A DNA stretch of 64,000 nt from Nonomuraea rhodomycinica (GTDB taxonomy: Bacteria; Actinomycetota; Actinomycetes; Streptosporangiales; Streptosporangiaceae), in NCBI RefSeq assembly GCF_013363995.1, contig NZ_JABWGO010000007.1:62001-126000 (forward strand), written 5' to 3'. Under the pieces are notes generated by a model. It did no database searches. It had not been told where the DNA came from and worked only from the letters and a program-made list of their open reading frames with translations. Of the stretch, positions 1 to 8,087 are shown piece by piece (position 1 is the stretch's first letter; each line of letters opens with the position of its first letter). A program made the translations under genes and the position numbers.

Positions 1-102
1 ATGAGCTTCGGCGCCCTGGTCGCGCTGCTCCTGGGCGGGATGTGCGCCGCCTCCGCGACGCTGTTCGCGGCGACCCGCCGCTTCCGCCTCGGCCGGAAGT
101 AG
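1..102 (+). CDS. C-terminal end of an unidentified, probably membrane protein (partial)
   Basis: An open frame runs from the left edge to a TAG at 100-102. It encodes about 33 residues with one hydrophobic stretch (LVALLLGGMCAASATLFAA) followed by a basic end (RRFRLGRK), which looks like the last membrane helix and cytosolic tail of an integral membrane protein. The ATG at base 1 may be internal. Too little is present to name the family. Confidence 0.35.
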   Translation: MSFGALVALLLGGMCAASATLFAATRRFRLGRK

Positions 103-145
103 CCGGAAATAGCCGCAAGTAGCCGGAAGTAGCCGGAAGCGAGAA
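92..145 (+). repeat. Short tandem repeat of a CCGGAAGTAG-like unit
   Basis: Five imperfect copies of a 10-11 base unit (ccggaagtag, ccggaaatag, ccgcaagtag, ccggaagtag, ccggaagcg) run on from the last codons of the left-edge ORF. The unit contains the stop codon of that ORF, so the stop has been duplicated in tandem. This is probably replication slippage. Confidence 0.6.
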
Positions 146-504
146 GCAGGCACAGCAGGTCGCCGAAGCCCGTGCGGCACAGGCACGCGGAGTAAGCGAC
201 CGACCAGCCTTACCTGACGTCCCGCGCCTCTCACCCGTTGGTAAGGGCTGACGTCGACACCCATAAGAAGAGGTACGGACCGCCGCTCACGCCATGGGCG
301 GCCGGACCGAAAACCCCGCCCGGCTCCGCACCAGGAGGCGGGCGGGTCCACAGACGCTTTGCCCGTCTCGGGGGCGCGGCCCGGGACGGGCAAAGCCATG
401 TCCGCGTCCGGAGGGCGGCGCGAGCCCGCGGAGGGGCCGTGGAAGCCGTCGGCGGCCCTGGACGTTGAACAGATGTCGGAGGGCGTCGGCAGAGGTCGGA
501 GAGG
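146..504. other. Gene-free stretch with two inverted repeats
   Basis: I see no credible gene here; the short open frames overlap and lack family resemblance. Two structures stand out. One is the 7-base inverted repeat CCTTACC (208-214) / GGTAAGG (240-246), with a TGACGTC copy beside each arm. The other is a perfect 12-base inverted repeat, GCTTTGCCCGTC (356-367) / GACGGGCAAAGC (385-396), with a 17-base loop. The latter lies between the end of the left-edge ORF and the end of the converging DUF5703 gene and may act as a transcription end despite having no T-run. Confidence 0.4.
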
Positions 505-690
505 TCAGAGGGTGCTGCGGACCCGCATGACCTTGCGACGCAGCCGTACGTGCCGGCTCCCGTCAGGGTGCAGGCGCACCCGGGAGAGCTCCCACTGTCC
601 GTACTCCGCGTGCTCGGTCAGCAGCTGACGTGCGGCTTCGCGGGAGAGGTCGCGCGGAATGAAGATATCCATGTAGGAGTAGTCGAGCAC
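505..690 (-). CDS. DUF5703 family small protein
   Basis: A 61-residue protein that begins with GTG at 690; an ATG at 672 is an alternative. The body, with LSREAARQLLTEHAEYG, WELSRVRLHPDGSRHV and a basic end RLRRKVMRVRS, matches the actinobacterial DUF5703 family in length and pattern. The function of that family is unknown to me. It is divergent from topA, with about 190 bases between the two starts, so the two promoters share one intergenic region. It is not an enzyme by any visible motif. Confidence 0.75.
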   Translation of the reverse strand: MLDYSYMDIFIPRDLSREAARQLLTEHAEYGQWELSRVRLHPDGSRHVRLRRKVMRVRSTL

Positions 691-881
691 AACGATTAGT
701 CTCCAGGGTGAGTCAGGGCGCGGTGCCGCTCGTTGGGCCTTATTCTGCGTGCTTGTGGGTGGACCCGAAAGCTAGTGGGTAGCCCCGGGGGAAGGAAATT
801 TCCGCGAGTCGGGTTACCTTTCAGATCTGTGCCGGCTCCCGGCAGGGGGAATTGCAAGCGAACAGCGAGGTAGGAAGCAGC

Positions 882-3665
882 GTGCCAGCCAACAACGGCA
901 GCGCCGGCGGAACACGCCTGGTCATCGTCGAGTCGCCCGCCAAGGCGAAGACGATCGCCGGGTACCTCGGGCGCGGCTACATCGTCGAGTCCAGCATCGG
1001 CCACATCCGCGACCTGCCGGAGAAGGCCGATGACATCCCCGAGAAGTTCAAGGGGGAGGCGTGGGCACGCCTGGGCGTCAACGTCGATCACGGTTTCGAG
1101 CCGCTGTACGTCGTGAACCCCGACAAGAAGGCGCAGGTCAACAAGCTCAAGCAGCTGCTGCGCGACGCCGACGAGCTGTTCCTGGCCACTGACGAGGACC
1201 GCGAGGGCGAGGCCATCGCCTGGCACCTGCGCGAGGTGCTCAAGCCGAAGGTGCCGGTCCACCGCATGGTGTTCCACGAGATCACCCCGCAGGCCATCCG
1301 CGAGGCCGTCTCCAACCCCCGCGACCTCAACCTGCGCCTGGTCGACGCCCAGGAGACCCGGCGCATCCTCGACCGCCTCTACGGCTACGAGGTCAGCCCC
1401 GTCCTGTGGAAGAAGGTCAAGCCGCGCCTGTCGGCGGGGCGCGTGCAGTCGGTGGCGACGCGGCTGGTCGTGGAGCGCGAGCGGGACCGCATGGCGTTCA
1501 CGGCGGCCCACTACTGGGACCTGCAGGCGCTGTTCGACAGCAACAAGCCCGAGGAGAAGCCGCGCGACTTCACCGCGACGCTGACCGGGGTCGACGGCAA
1601 GCGGGTGGCGCAGGGCCGTGACTTCGCCAGCACCGGCCTGCTCAAGAGCAACGACGTGCTGCACCTGTCGGAGGCCGCCGCCGGCGAGCTGGCCGCGCGG
1701 CTCCAGGGCGCCTCGTTCGCGGTCCGGTCCGTCGAGCGCAGGCCGTACACGCGCAAGCCGTACGCGCCGTTCCGGACGACCACGCTGCAGCAGGAGGCCA
1801 GCCGGAAGCTGGGCTTCTCGGCCAAGTACACGATGCAGGTCGCGCAGCGGCTGTACGAGCAGGGCTTCATCACGTACATGCGTACCGACAGCATCACGCT
1901 GTCGGAGACCGCGATCGCCGCCGCCCGCTCGCAGGCGATCAAGCTGTACGGCGCGGCGTACGTGCCCGACAAGCCGCGCGTCTACAGCAGCAAGGTCAAG
2001 AGCGCGCAGGAGGCGCACGAGGCGATCCGGCCCTCCGGCGAGGAGTTCCGCACGCCGGGCGAGACCGGGCTGTCCGGCGACATGTTCCGGCTGTACGAGC
2101 TGATCTGGCAGCGCACGGTGTCGTCGCAGATGAAGGACGCCGCCGGTGAGTCCATCTCGGTGAAGGTGGGCGGCCGGTCGTCGTCGGGCGAGGACGTCGA
2201 GTTCAGCGCGTCGGGCCGGACCATCACCTTCTACGGCTTCCTGAAGGCGTACGTGGAGGGGGCCGACGACCCGTCGACCGACCGCGACGACTCCGAGAAG
2301 CGGCTGCCCAACCTGGCCGAGGGCGACGTGCTCGGCCTGACGCGGTTGGACGTGGCCGGTCACTCGACCAAGCCGCCGGCCCGTTACACCGAGGCGTCGC
2401 TGGTCAAGGAGCTGGAGGACCGCGAGATCGGGCGGCCGTCCACGTACGCCTCGATCATCGGCACGATCCTCGACCGCGGCTACGTGTTCAAGAAGGGGAC
2501 GGCGCTGGTGCCGTCGTTCCTGGCGTTCGCCGTGGTCAACCTGCTGGAGCAGCACTTCGGCAACCTCGTCGACTACGACTTCACCGCCGAGATGGAGAAG
2601 GTCCTCGACGACATCGCCAACGACCGGGCCGAGCGGGTGCCGGAGCTGCGGCGCTTCTACTTCGGCCACGACGGCGACGAGGGCCTGAAGGAGATGGTCA
2701 CCGACCTCGGCGACATCGACGCCAAGGAGATCAGCTCCTTCCCGATCAGGGGCACCGACATCGTGATCCGGGTCGGCCGGTACGGCCCGTACCTCGACCG
2801 CGACGGCGCCCGCGTCAACATCCCCGAGGACATGACGCCCGACGAGCTGACCGCCGACAAGGCCGAGGAGTTGTTCTCGCGGCCGACGGGCGACCGGGAG
2901 CTGGGGCACGATCCGGCGACCGGGCACATGATCGTGGCCAAGGACGGCCGGTTCGGCCCGTACGTCACCGAGGTGCTGCCCGCCGCGCAGGAGGAGGAGG
3001 GGGCGCCGAAGCGGCGCACCAAGAAGGCCGACGCGGCCAAGCCGCGCACCAGCTCGCTGTTCAAGACCATGTCGCTCGACACGGTGACGCTGGAGGACGC
3101 GCTCAAGCTGCTGTCGATCCCGCGGGTCGTCGGCGAGCTGGAGGGCGAGCAGGTCGTCGCCCACAACGGCAAGTTCGGCCCGTACCTGAAGAAGGGCACC
3201 GACTCGCGGTCGCTGGCCTCCGAGGACGACCTGCTCACGGTCACGATCGAGCAGGCCAAGGAGCTGTTCGCGCAGCCCAAGCAGCGGGGCAGGGGGCGGG
3301 CCGCCGCGGCCGCGCCGCTGCGCGAGCTGGGCGAGGACCCCAACTCCAAGAAGCCCGTGGTGGTCAAGGAGGGGCGGTTCGGGCCGTACGTCACCGACGG
3401 CGAGACCAACGCGTCGCTGCGCAAGGGCGACACCGTCGAGGACATCACCATCGAGCGGGCCGCCGAGCTGCTGGCCGAGCGGCGCGAACGGGCGCCCGCG
3501 CCGAAGAAGCCGGCGGCGCGCAAGCCCGCCGCCAAGAAGCCGGCCGCGGCCAAGAGCACGGCCGCGAAGAGCACGACGGCCAAGAGCACGACGGCCAAGA
3601 GCACGACGGCCAAGAGCGCGACCGCCAAGACGACGGCGGCGAAGAAGCCCGCGGCCAAGTCCTGA
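882..3665 (+). CDS. topA: DNA topoisomerase I (type IA)
   Basis: Relaxes negative supercoils by cutting one strand through a tyrosine link. The TOPRIM domain opens the protein (RLVIVESPAKAKTIAGYLG), followed by the DEDREGE acidic motif. The catalytic tyrosine lies in GFITYMRTDS near residue 332. The C-terminal half carries four Topo-C type repeats, each with a GR(F/Y)GPY core. The last ~55 residues are an AAKKPAAAKST-type lysine/alanine tail, as in other actinobacterial TopA proteins, which helps processivity and DNA contact. I chose GTG 882 because aggaag (872-877) precedes it; a TTG at 852 in the same frame has no spaced ribosome site. Total is about 927 residues, normal for the group. Confidence 0.97.
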   Translation: MPANNGSAGGTRLVIVESPAKAKTIAGYLGRGYIVESSIGHIRDLPEKADDIPEKFKGEAWARLGVNVDHGFEPLYVVNPDKKAQVNKLKQLLRDADELFLATDEDREGEAIAWHLREVLKPKVPVHRMVFHEITPQAIREAVSNPRDLNLRLVDAQETRRILDRLYGYEVSPVLWKKVKPRLSAGRVQSVATRLVVERERDRMAFTAAHYWDLQALFDSNKPEEKPRDFTATLTGVDGKRVAQGRDFASTGLLKSNDVLHLSEAAAGELAARLQGASFAVRSVERRPYTRKPYAPFRTTTLQQEASRKLGFSAKYTMQVAQRLYEQGFITYMRTDSITLSETAIAAARSQAIKLYGAAYVPDKPRVYSSKVKSAQEAHEAIRPSGEEFRTPGETGLSGDMFRLYELIWQRTVSSQMKDAAGESISVKVGGRSSSGEDVEFSASGRTITFYGFLKAYVEGADDPSTDRDDSEKRLPNLAEGDVLGLTRLDVAGHSTKPPARYTEASLVKELEDREIGRPSTYASIIGTILDRGYVFKKGTALVPSFLAFAVVNLLEQHFGNLVDYDFTAEMEKVLDDIANDRAERVPELRRFYFGHDGDEGLKEMVTDLGDIDAKEISSFPIRGTDIVIRVGRYGPYLDRDGARVNIPEDMTPDELTADKAEELFSRPTGDRELGHDPATGHMIVAKDGRFGPYVTEVLPAAQEEEGAPKRRTKKADAAKPRTSSLFKTMSLDTVTLEDALKLLSIPRVVGELEGEQVVAHNGKFGPYLKKGTDSRSLASEDDLLTVTIEQAKELFAQPKQRGRGRAAAAAPLRELGEDPNSKKPVVVKEGRFGPYVTDGETNASLRKGDTVEDITIERAAELLAERRERAPAPKKPAARKPAAKKPAAAKSTAAKSTTAKSTTAKSTTAKSATAKTTAAKKPAAKS
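3535..3660 (+). repeat. Tandem coding repeat in the TopA lysine-rich tail
   Basis: The unit gccaagagcacgacg (15 bases, AKSTT) is repeated several times head to tail and encodes the low-complexity basic tail of TopA. Copy number is likely to vary between strains. Confidence 0.8.
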
Positions 3666-3687
3666 GCCGCCTCTCCCACTGGGAGGC

Positions 3688-3770
3688 CCCCGGGTGGTCG
3701 GGAGACCCCCGGGGTGGTCCGGGGCCCCCGGGTGGTCGGGATCCCGGTTGGTCGGGATCCCGGTTGGTCC
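3688..3770. repeat. Imperfect tandem repeat downstream of topA
   Basis: About five degenerate copies of a 16-19 base unit, from cccccgggtggtcggga to cccggttggtcgggat, lie between the topA stop and the next gene. Each copy contains CCCGG and GGTTGGTC/GGTGGTC. The run can fold into GC-rich hairpins and may end topA transcription, but it has no T-run. Confidence 0.65.
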
Positions 3771-3842
3771 GCCGGGGCCTCTCGCTGAGAGCCCTCTCAG
3801 GGCGGCCGTCGCGCCGGGCGGCGCGGCTCGTAGCATGACGGC

Positions 3843-5153
3843 GTGGTCTTGGGCTTCGTCGTCATGATGGTCGCCGCGGTCGGCGCCGTCCACCTGTACC
3901 TGTGGCACCGGCTGGTGCGCTCCACCACCCGGCCGGGGCGGCTGCGCCGTGCCCTGACCTGGGTTCTGGCGGGGCTCGGGGCGCTGATCGTGGTCACGTT
4001 CGTGGGCTCGCGGGTGGAGGCGGGGCACTGGCTGGCCTGGCCGGGGTACCTGTGGCTGGCGATCATGTTCTATCTGCTGGTGTTCCTGCTGGTGCTGGAG
4101 GTGCCGCGGGCGGTCGCGTGGGCGGTCGTGCGCCGGGGCGGACGGCGGGCGGGCGCCGAGGCGCGGGTCCTGGAGACGGTCCCGGCCGGGGACGGGGTCG
4201 CGGCGCCGGACCGTGACGGTGCGGGCGGTGACGATCGCGCCGGCGGTGACGGCGGCGCGGCTGGAGTCGTTCCGGAGCCGGCGTCCGCGGTGGGCGCTGG
4301 TCCGGCGTCGCCGTCCGAGATGAGCCGGCGGCTGTTCCTCGGGCGGGCCACCGCCGCCGTCGCGGGCGTGAGCGCGATCGGCACCGTCGGGTACGGCGTG
4401 CGGACCGCGCTGGGCGACCCCGTGATCGAGCCGGTCAAGGTCACGCTGCCCCACCTCGACCAGCGGCTGAGCGGCCTGCGGTTCGCCGTCGTGAGCGACA
4501 TCCACCTCGGACCGCTCACGGGACGCGCGCACACCGAGCGGATCGTCCGGATGATCAACTCCTTGAGGCCGGACGTGGTGACGATCGTCGGCGACCTGGT
4601 CGACGGTACGGTGGCCGAGCTGGGCCCGCTGGCCCGGCCGCTGCGCGACCTGGAGTCCCGGTACGGCGCCTTCTTCGTGACGGGCAACCACGAGTACTAC
4701 ACGTCCAAGGGCCCGGGCGAGTGGATCGAGGAGCTGGATCAGCTCGGCGTGCGGTCGCTGCGCAACGAGCGGGTCGAGATCCGCCACCAGGGCGGCGTGC
4801 TGGACCTCGCCGGCGTCAACGACGTCAACGGCGCCACCATGGACGACGGCCCGGACTTCGCCAAGGCCCTGGGCGGGCGTGACACGAGCCGGTCCACCGT
4901 GCTGCTCGCGCACCAGCCCGTGCAGGTCACGGACGCCGCCCGGTACGGGGTGGACCTCCAGCTCTCGGGACACACGCACGGCGGGCAGATCGCGCCGTTC
5001 AACCTGCTCGTGCCGTTGCAGCAGCCGGTCGTGTCGGGGCTCGCGACGGTGGACGGGGTGCAGGTGTACGTGACGCGGGGCGCCGGGTTCTGGGGCCCGC
5101 CGGTACGGGTCGGCGCGCCTCCGGAGATCACGCTGCTGGAGCTGCGATCGTGA
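3843..5153 (+). CDS. Membrane-anchored metallophosphoesterase (YkuE-like)
   Basis: A 436-residue protein beginning with GTG. Three hydrophobic segments lie in the first ~90 residues, then a low-complexity linker, then a twin-arginine-like stretch (SRRLFLGRATAAVAGVSAIG, near residue 161) that may be a further membrane anchor. The calcineurin-type dimetal site is complete: SDIHLGPL (~219), GDLVDG (~249), GNHEYY (~280), LLAHQP and GHTHGG (~375). The domain should face outside the membrane. The substrate is not evident; relatives act on phosphodiesters of lipids or cell-wall precursors. It is separated from topA by a repeat-rich spacer, so it is probably transcribed on its own. Confidence 0.9.
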   Translation: MVLGFVVMMVAAVGAVHLYLWHRLVRSTTRPGRLRRALTWVLAGLGALIVVTFVGSRVEAGHWLAWPGYLWLAIMFYLLVFLLVLEVPRAVAWAVVRRGGRRAGAEARVLETVPAGDGVAAPDRDGAGGDDRAGGDGGAAGVVPEPASAVGAGPASPSEMSRRLFLGRATAAVAGVSAIGTVGYGVRTALGDPVIEPVKVTLPHLDQRLSGLRFAVVSDIHLGPLTGRAHTERIVRMINSLRPDVVTIVGDLVDGTVAELGPLARPLRDLESRYGAFFVTGNHEYYTSKGPGEWIEELDQLGVRSLRNERVEIRHQGGVLDLAGVNDVNGATMDDGPDFAKALGGRDTSRSTVLLAHQPVQVTDAARYGVDLQLSGHTHGGQIAPFNLLVPLQQPVVSGLATVDGVQVYVTRGAGFWGPPVRVGAPPEITLLELRS

Positions 5154-5192
5154 CTTTCCGCGATCCCCTGGTCACCGGAGCCCGCCTGGCGT

Positions 5193-5210
5193 AGTATCCG
5201 ACGGGATACT
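5193..5210. promoter_or_regulatory. Palindromic operator candidate before the XRE gene
   Basis: The perfect inverted repeat AGTATCC / GGATACT (5193-5199 and 5204-5210, 4-base spacer) lies 2 bases before the ribosome site of the XRE gene. Its position and its overlap with TAGTAT, a good -10 element, suggest an autorepression site for the downstream regulator. Confidence 0.6.
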
Positions 5211-5222
5211 CGGGAGGTGGCG

Positions 5223-5786
5223 ATGACGTCTTCACCGGCCGGGAGCATGTACGAGCGGGGCGGCGTCCCCGACGTCACGTTCTGGGCACAGCGCGGCGGC
5301 TGGCTGTTCAAGCAGGCCAGGCATGCCGCGAGCATGAAGCAGGCGGCCCTGGCCAGCGCCAGCGGCACGTCGCGCACGACGCTGTCGGCGTACGAGCACG
5401 GCCGCAAATCGCCGACGCTGGAGACGGCGGGGCGCATCCTCGACGCCGCCGGGTTCCGGCTCGCCCTGGAGCCCAAGGTCGAGTTCACACGCGGCGTCGC
5501 CGACGACGGCAGGCCGTTCCATGTGCCGAGCCGGTTGCCGAGGTTACCGCCGGCGCGGGCGCTCGCCACGGTGAACGTGCGAGGGCGGACGTACGAGCTG
5601 GCCGACCGCGCGCAGCGGCGGGAGGCGTACGCCGCGCTGCTCAGGGCAGGCGGACCCGATGACCTGCTGGCGCACGTCGACGGAGTGCTGCTCGTCGAGC
5701 TCTGGGACGAGCTGCCCCTGCCCGCCGCCGTGCGCTCGGCCTGGCTGCCGCTGGTCCGGCATGCCCGGGGTGAACCTGAGCCGTAA
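5223..5786 (+). CDS. XRE-family transcriptional regulator
   Basis: A helix-turn-helix protein of 187 residues. The HTH lies at about residues 30-75 (KQAALASASGTSRTTLSAYE, then HGRKSPTLETAGRILDAAGF). The C-terminal part (YELADRAQRREAYAALL, DDLLAHVDGVLLVELWDEL) is of unknown role but resembles antitoxin-like XRE proteins found beside nucleotidyltransferase toxins; no such partner is next to it here. ATG 5223 is preceded at good spacing by gggagg; an in-frame GTG at 5217 overlaps that site. A perfect palindrome lies just upstream. Confidence 0.8.
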   Translation: MTSSPAGSMYERGGVPDVTFWAQRGGWLFKQARHAASMKQAALASASGTSRTTLSAYEHGRKSPTLETAGRILDAAGFRLALEPKVEFTRGVADDGRPFHVPSRLPRLPPARALATVNVRGRTYELADRAQRREAYAALLRAGGPDDLLAHVDGVLLVELWDELPLPAAVRSAWLPLVRHARGEPEP

Positions 5787-5788
5787 CG

Positions 5789-5923
5789 GTGGTCGTGGTC
5801 GTGGTCGTGGTCGTGGCGGGCCGTACGTGCGCGGGCGGAGTGGCGCGGCCGTGGTCGTCTCCGTGGCCCATGCGGGGTGTGAACACCGCGTGGTCGTCTC
5901 GGGGGCCCATTCGCGGTGTGAAA
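5789..5923. repeat. Short tandem repeats after the XRE gene
   Basis: Four copies of the 6-mer ggtcgt (about 5791-5814) directly follow the XRE stop. Then two diverged 35-base copies with 39-base period, 5850-5884 and 5889-5923, share gtggtcgtct at the start and gtgtgaa near the end. They lie between the XRE gene and the MFS-tmk promoter. Confidence 0.65.
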
Positions 5924-6020
5924 CCTGCGCGCCGGCCTGCCGACGTAATACTCTCAGGCGGCGGACAGCCGGGCGTGCCCGGTCCGTCGCATGCCTTCCC
6001 AGTCCCGGCGAGCACCTGGA

Positions 6021-6033
6021 TACGCTGACATCA
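6021..6033 (+). promoter_or_regulatory. Probable -10 element giving a leaderless MFS-tmk mRNA
   Basis: TACGCT at 6021-6026 ends 6 bases before ATG 6033, and no Shine-Dalgarno sequence lies between. This spacing is what leaderless actinobacterial transcripts show. Confidence 0.45.
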
Positions 6034-8078
6034 TGACCGTCCCTGGCCGACGCCGACCCGCCAACGTGCTGGCAAACGCACCGTTCCGCCGGCTGTGGAC
6101 GGCCATGTCGGTGTGCAGCCTGGGCGACTGGCTCAACATCCTGGCCCTGACCGCCCTGGCCGGCAATCTCACCCGGGGCGACGACTACCGCGTCCAGTCG
6201 CTGGCCGTGGGCGGCGTGTTCATCGCCAAGATGCTGCCCGCCGTGCTGCTCGGCCCGCTGGCCGGGGCCTTCGCCGACCGGTTCGACCGGCGGCTGACGA
6301 TGTTCGTCTCCGACCTGGCGCGCTTCGCCGTGGTGCTGTCGATCCCGGTCATCGGCAGCTACCAGTGGATCATCGTCGCGACGCTGCTCGTGGAGTGCGT
6401 CAACCTGTTCTGGGTGCCGGCCAAGGACGCCACCGTCCCCAACCTGGTGCCCAAGGACCAGCTGGAGGCGGCCAACCGGCTCAACCTCCTGGTCACCTAC
6501 GGCAGCGCGCCCGTCGCGGCCCTGCTGTTCGCGGCGCTGTCGGTGGCGGGCGACACCCTGCGCAGCCTCGTGCCGTCGCTGTCCGGCCTCGACCCGACCA
6601 GCGTGGCCCTGGTGCTCAACGCCCTGGCCTACCTCGTGTCGGCGTTCCTGATCTTCACGCTGCGCGACATCCCGAGGCGCGACGGCGCGATCTCCACCCC
6701 GTCGGTGCTCAAGCAGGTCGTCGAGGGCTGGCGGTTCGTCGGCGGCGACCGGCTGGTGCGCGGGCTGATCATCGGCATGCTGGGCGCGTTCGCGGCGGGC
6801 GGCGCGGTCGTGGGCGTGGCGAAGATCTACGTGATCGCGCTGGGCGGCGGCGACGCGGCCTACGGCGTGGTGTTCGGCGCGGTCTTCGTCGGCATGGCGC
6901 TGGGCATGTTCTTCGGGCTCAGGCTGCTGAGCGAGCTGTCCAGGCGGCGGCTGTTCGGCCTGGCCATCACCGTCGCGGGCCTGGTGCTGGCCGCGATCGC
7001 GCTGATCCACAACCTCGCGATCGTGGTCATGCTGACCGTGGTGCTGGGGGCGTGCGCGGGCATCGCCTGGATCATCGGCTACACGCTGATCGGCCTAGAG
7101 GTGCAGGACGCGATGCGCGGCCGTACGTTCTCGTTCCTGCAGTCCACGGCGCGGGTGACGCTGCTGCTCGTGGTCGCCGTGGCCAACCCGCTGGCGGCCC
7201 TGTTCGGCGAGCACCGGTTCGACGCGGGGGAGCTCTCCTACCGCTTCGACGGGTCCAACCTGGTGCTGCTGCTCGGCGGGGCGCTGGCCGTGGCCGTCGG
7301 CTTCCTCGCGCTGCGCCACATGGACGACCGCAAGGGCGTGCCGCTGTCCGACGACCTGATCGCGGCGGTGCGCGGCGAGCGGTTCCGGCCCGAGGGGGGC
7401 GAGGACATGCCGGGCCTGTTCATCGCGTTCGAGGGCGGCGAGGGCTCGGGCAAGACGACCCAGTCCCGCATGATCGCGATCTGGCTGCGCGACCAGGGCT
7501 ACGACGTCGTGCAGACCCGCGAGCCGGGCTCCACCAAGGTCGGCATGCGGCTGCGCGCCATCCTGCTCGACGCGGCCGAGCGCGGCCTGTCGCCGCGCGC
7601 CGAGGCGCTGATGTACGCGGCCGACCGCTCCGAGCACGTGGAGAAGGTCATCCGGCCGGCGCTGCGGCGGGGCGCGATCGTGGTCTGCGACCGCTACGTC
7701 GACTCGTCGCTGGCCTACCAGGGCGCGGGGCGGGCGCTCGACCCGGAGGAGGTGGCCAAGGTCAACTCCTGGGCCACGGGCGACCTGCTGCCGCACCTGA
7801 CCGTGCTCATCGACACGCCGCCCTCGATCGGGCTGACCCGGCTGGGCGGCGCGGCCGACCGCATCGAGTCCGAGCCGCTGGAGTTCCACGAGCGGGTGCG
7901 CAAGGAGTTCCGCGCGCTGGCCGCCGCGAGCCCCGAGCGTTACCTGGTGGTCGACGGCACGCTCACGCCGGAGCAGATCACCCGCGCCATCCAGGACCGC
8001 GTTCACGAGATCCTGCCCGACCCGGTGCCCCAGGAGGCCGAGGACGCCACGGGCACGATGCCGGCCATCCGCGACTAG
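6033..8078 (+). CDS. tmk: MFS-like membrane domain fused to thymidylate kinase
   Basis: Two proteins in one chain of 681 residues. Residues 1-~445 form a major-facilitator-type domain with about 12 helices; it has the A/D/R loop AGAFADRFDRRLTMFVSDLAR. The thymidylate kinase follows from about residue 459. Its P-loop is FEGGEGSGKTTQS, the thymidine-site segment TREPGSTKVG follows, and DRYVDSSLAYQG is the DRY motif. The kinase makes dTDP from dTMP for DNA synthesis. The same fusion occurs in Streptomyces, so it is ancestral rather than a frame error. The role of the transporter half is unknown. ATG 6033 is preferred over the upstream ATG 5991 because of the -10-like TACGCT close to it. holB follows 9 bases later. 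Confidence 0.92.
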   Translation: MTVPGRRRPANVLANAPFRRLWTAMSVCSLGDWLNILALTALAGNLTRGDDYRVQSLAVGGVFIAKMLPAVLLGPLAGAFADRFDRRLTMFVSDLARFAVVLSIPVIGSYQWIIVATLLVECVNLFWVPAKDATVPNLVPKDQLEAANRLNLLVTYGSAPVAALLFAALSVAGDTLRSLVPSLSGLDPTSVALVLNALAYLVSAFLIFTLRDIPRRDGAISTPSVLKQVVEGWRFVGGDRLVRGLIIGMLGAFAAGGAVVGVAKIYVIALGGGDAAYGVVFGAVFVGMALGMFFGLRLLSELSRRRLFGLAITVAGLVLAAIALIHNLAIVVMLTVVLGACAGIAWIIGYTLIGLEVQDAMRGRTFSFLQSTARVTLLLVVAVANPLAALFGEHRFDAGELSYRFDGSNLVLLLGGALAVAVGFLALRHMDDRKGVPLSDDLIAAVRGERFRPEGGEDMPGLFIAFEGGEGSGKTTQSRMIAIWLRDQGYDVVQTREPGSTKVGMRLRAILLDAAERGLSPRAEALMYAADRSEHVEKVIRPALRRGAIVVCDRYVDSSLAYQGAGRALDPEEVAKVNSWATGDLLPHLTVLIDTPPSIGLTRLGGAADRIESEPLEFHERVRKEFRALAAASPERYLVVDGTLTPEQITRAIQDRVHEILPDPVPQEAEDATGTMPAIRD

Positions 8079-8087
8079 CCTTTGTCC

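Noticed and set aside
696..4979. Minus-strand open frame of 1427 codons opposite topA and the metallophosphoesterase gene
   Set aside because: It is a GC-rich shadow: it crosses two well-supported plus-strand genes and their spacer, its composition is R/A/G/L/H/V-rich with no domain, and codon third positions do not fit.
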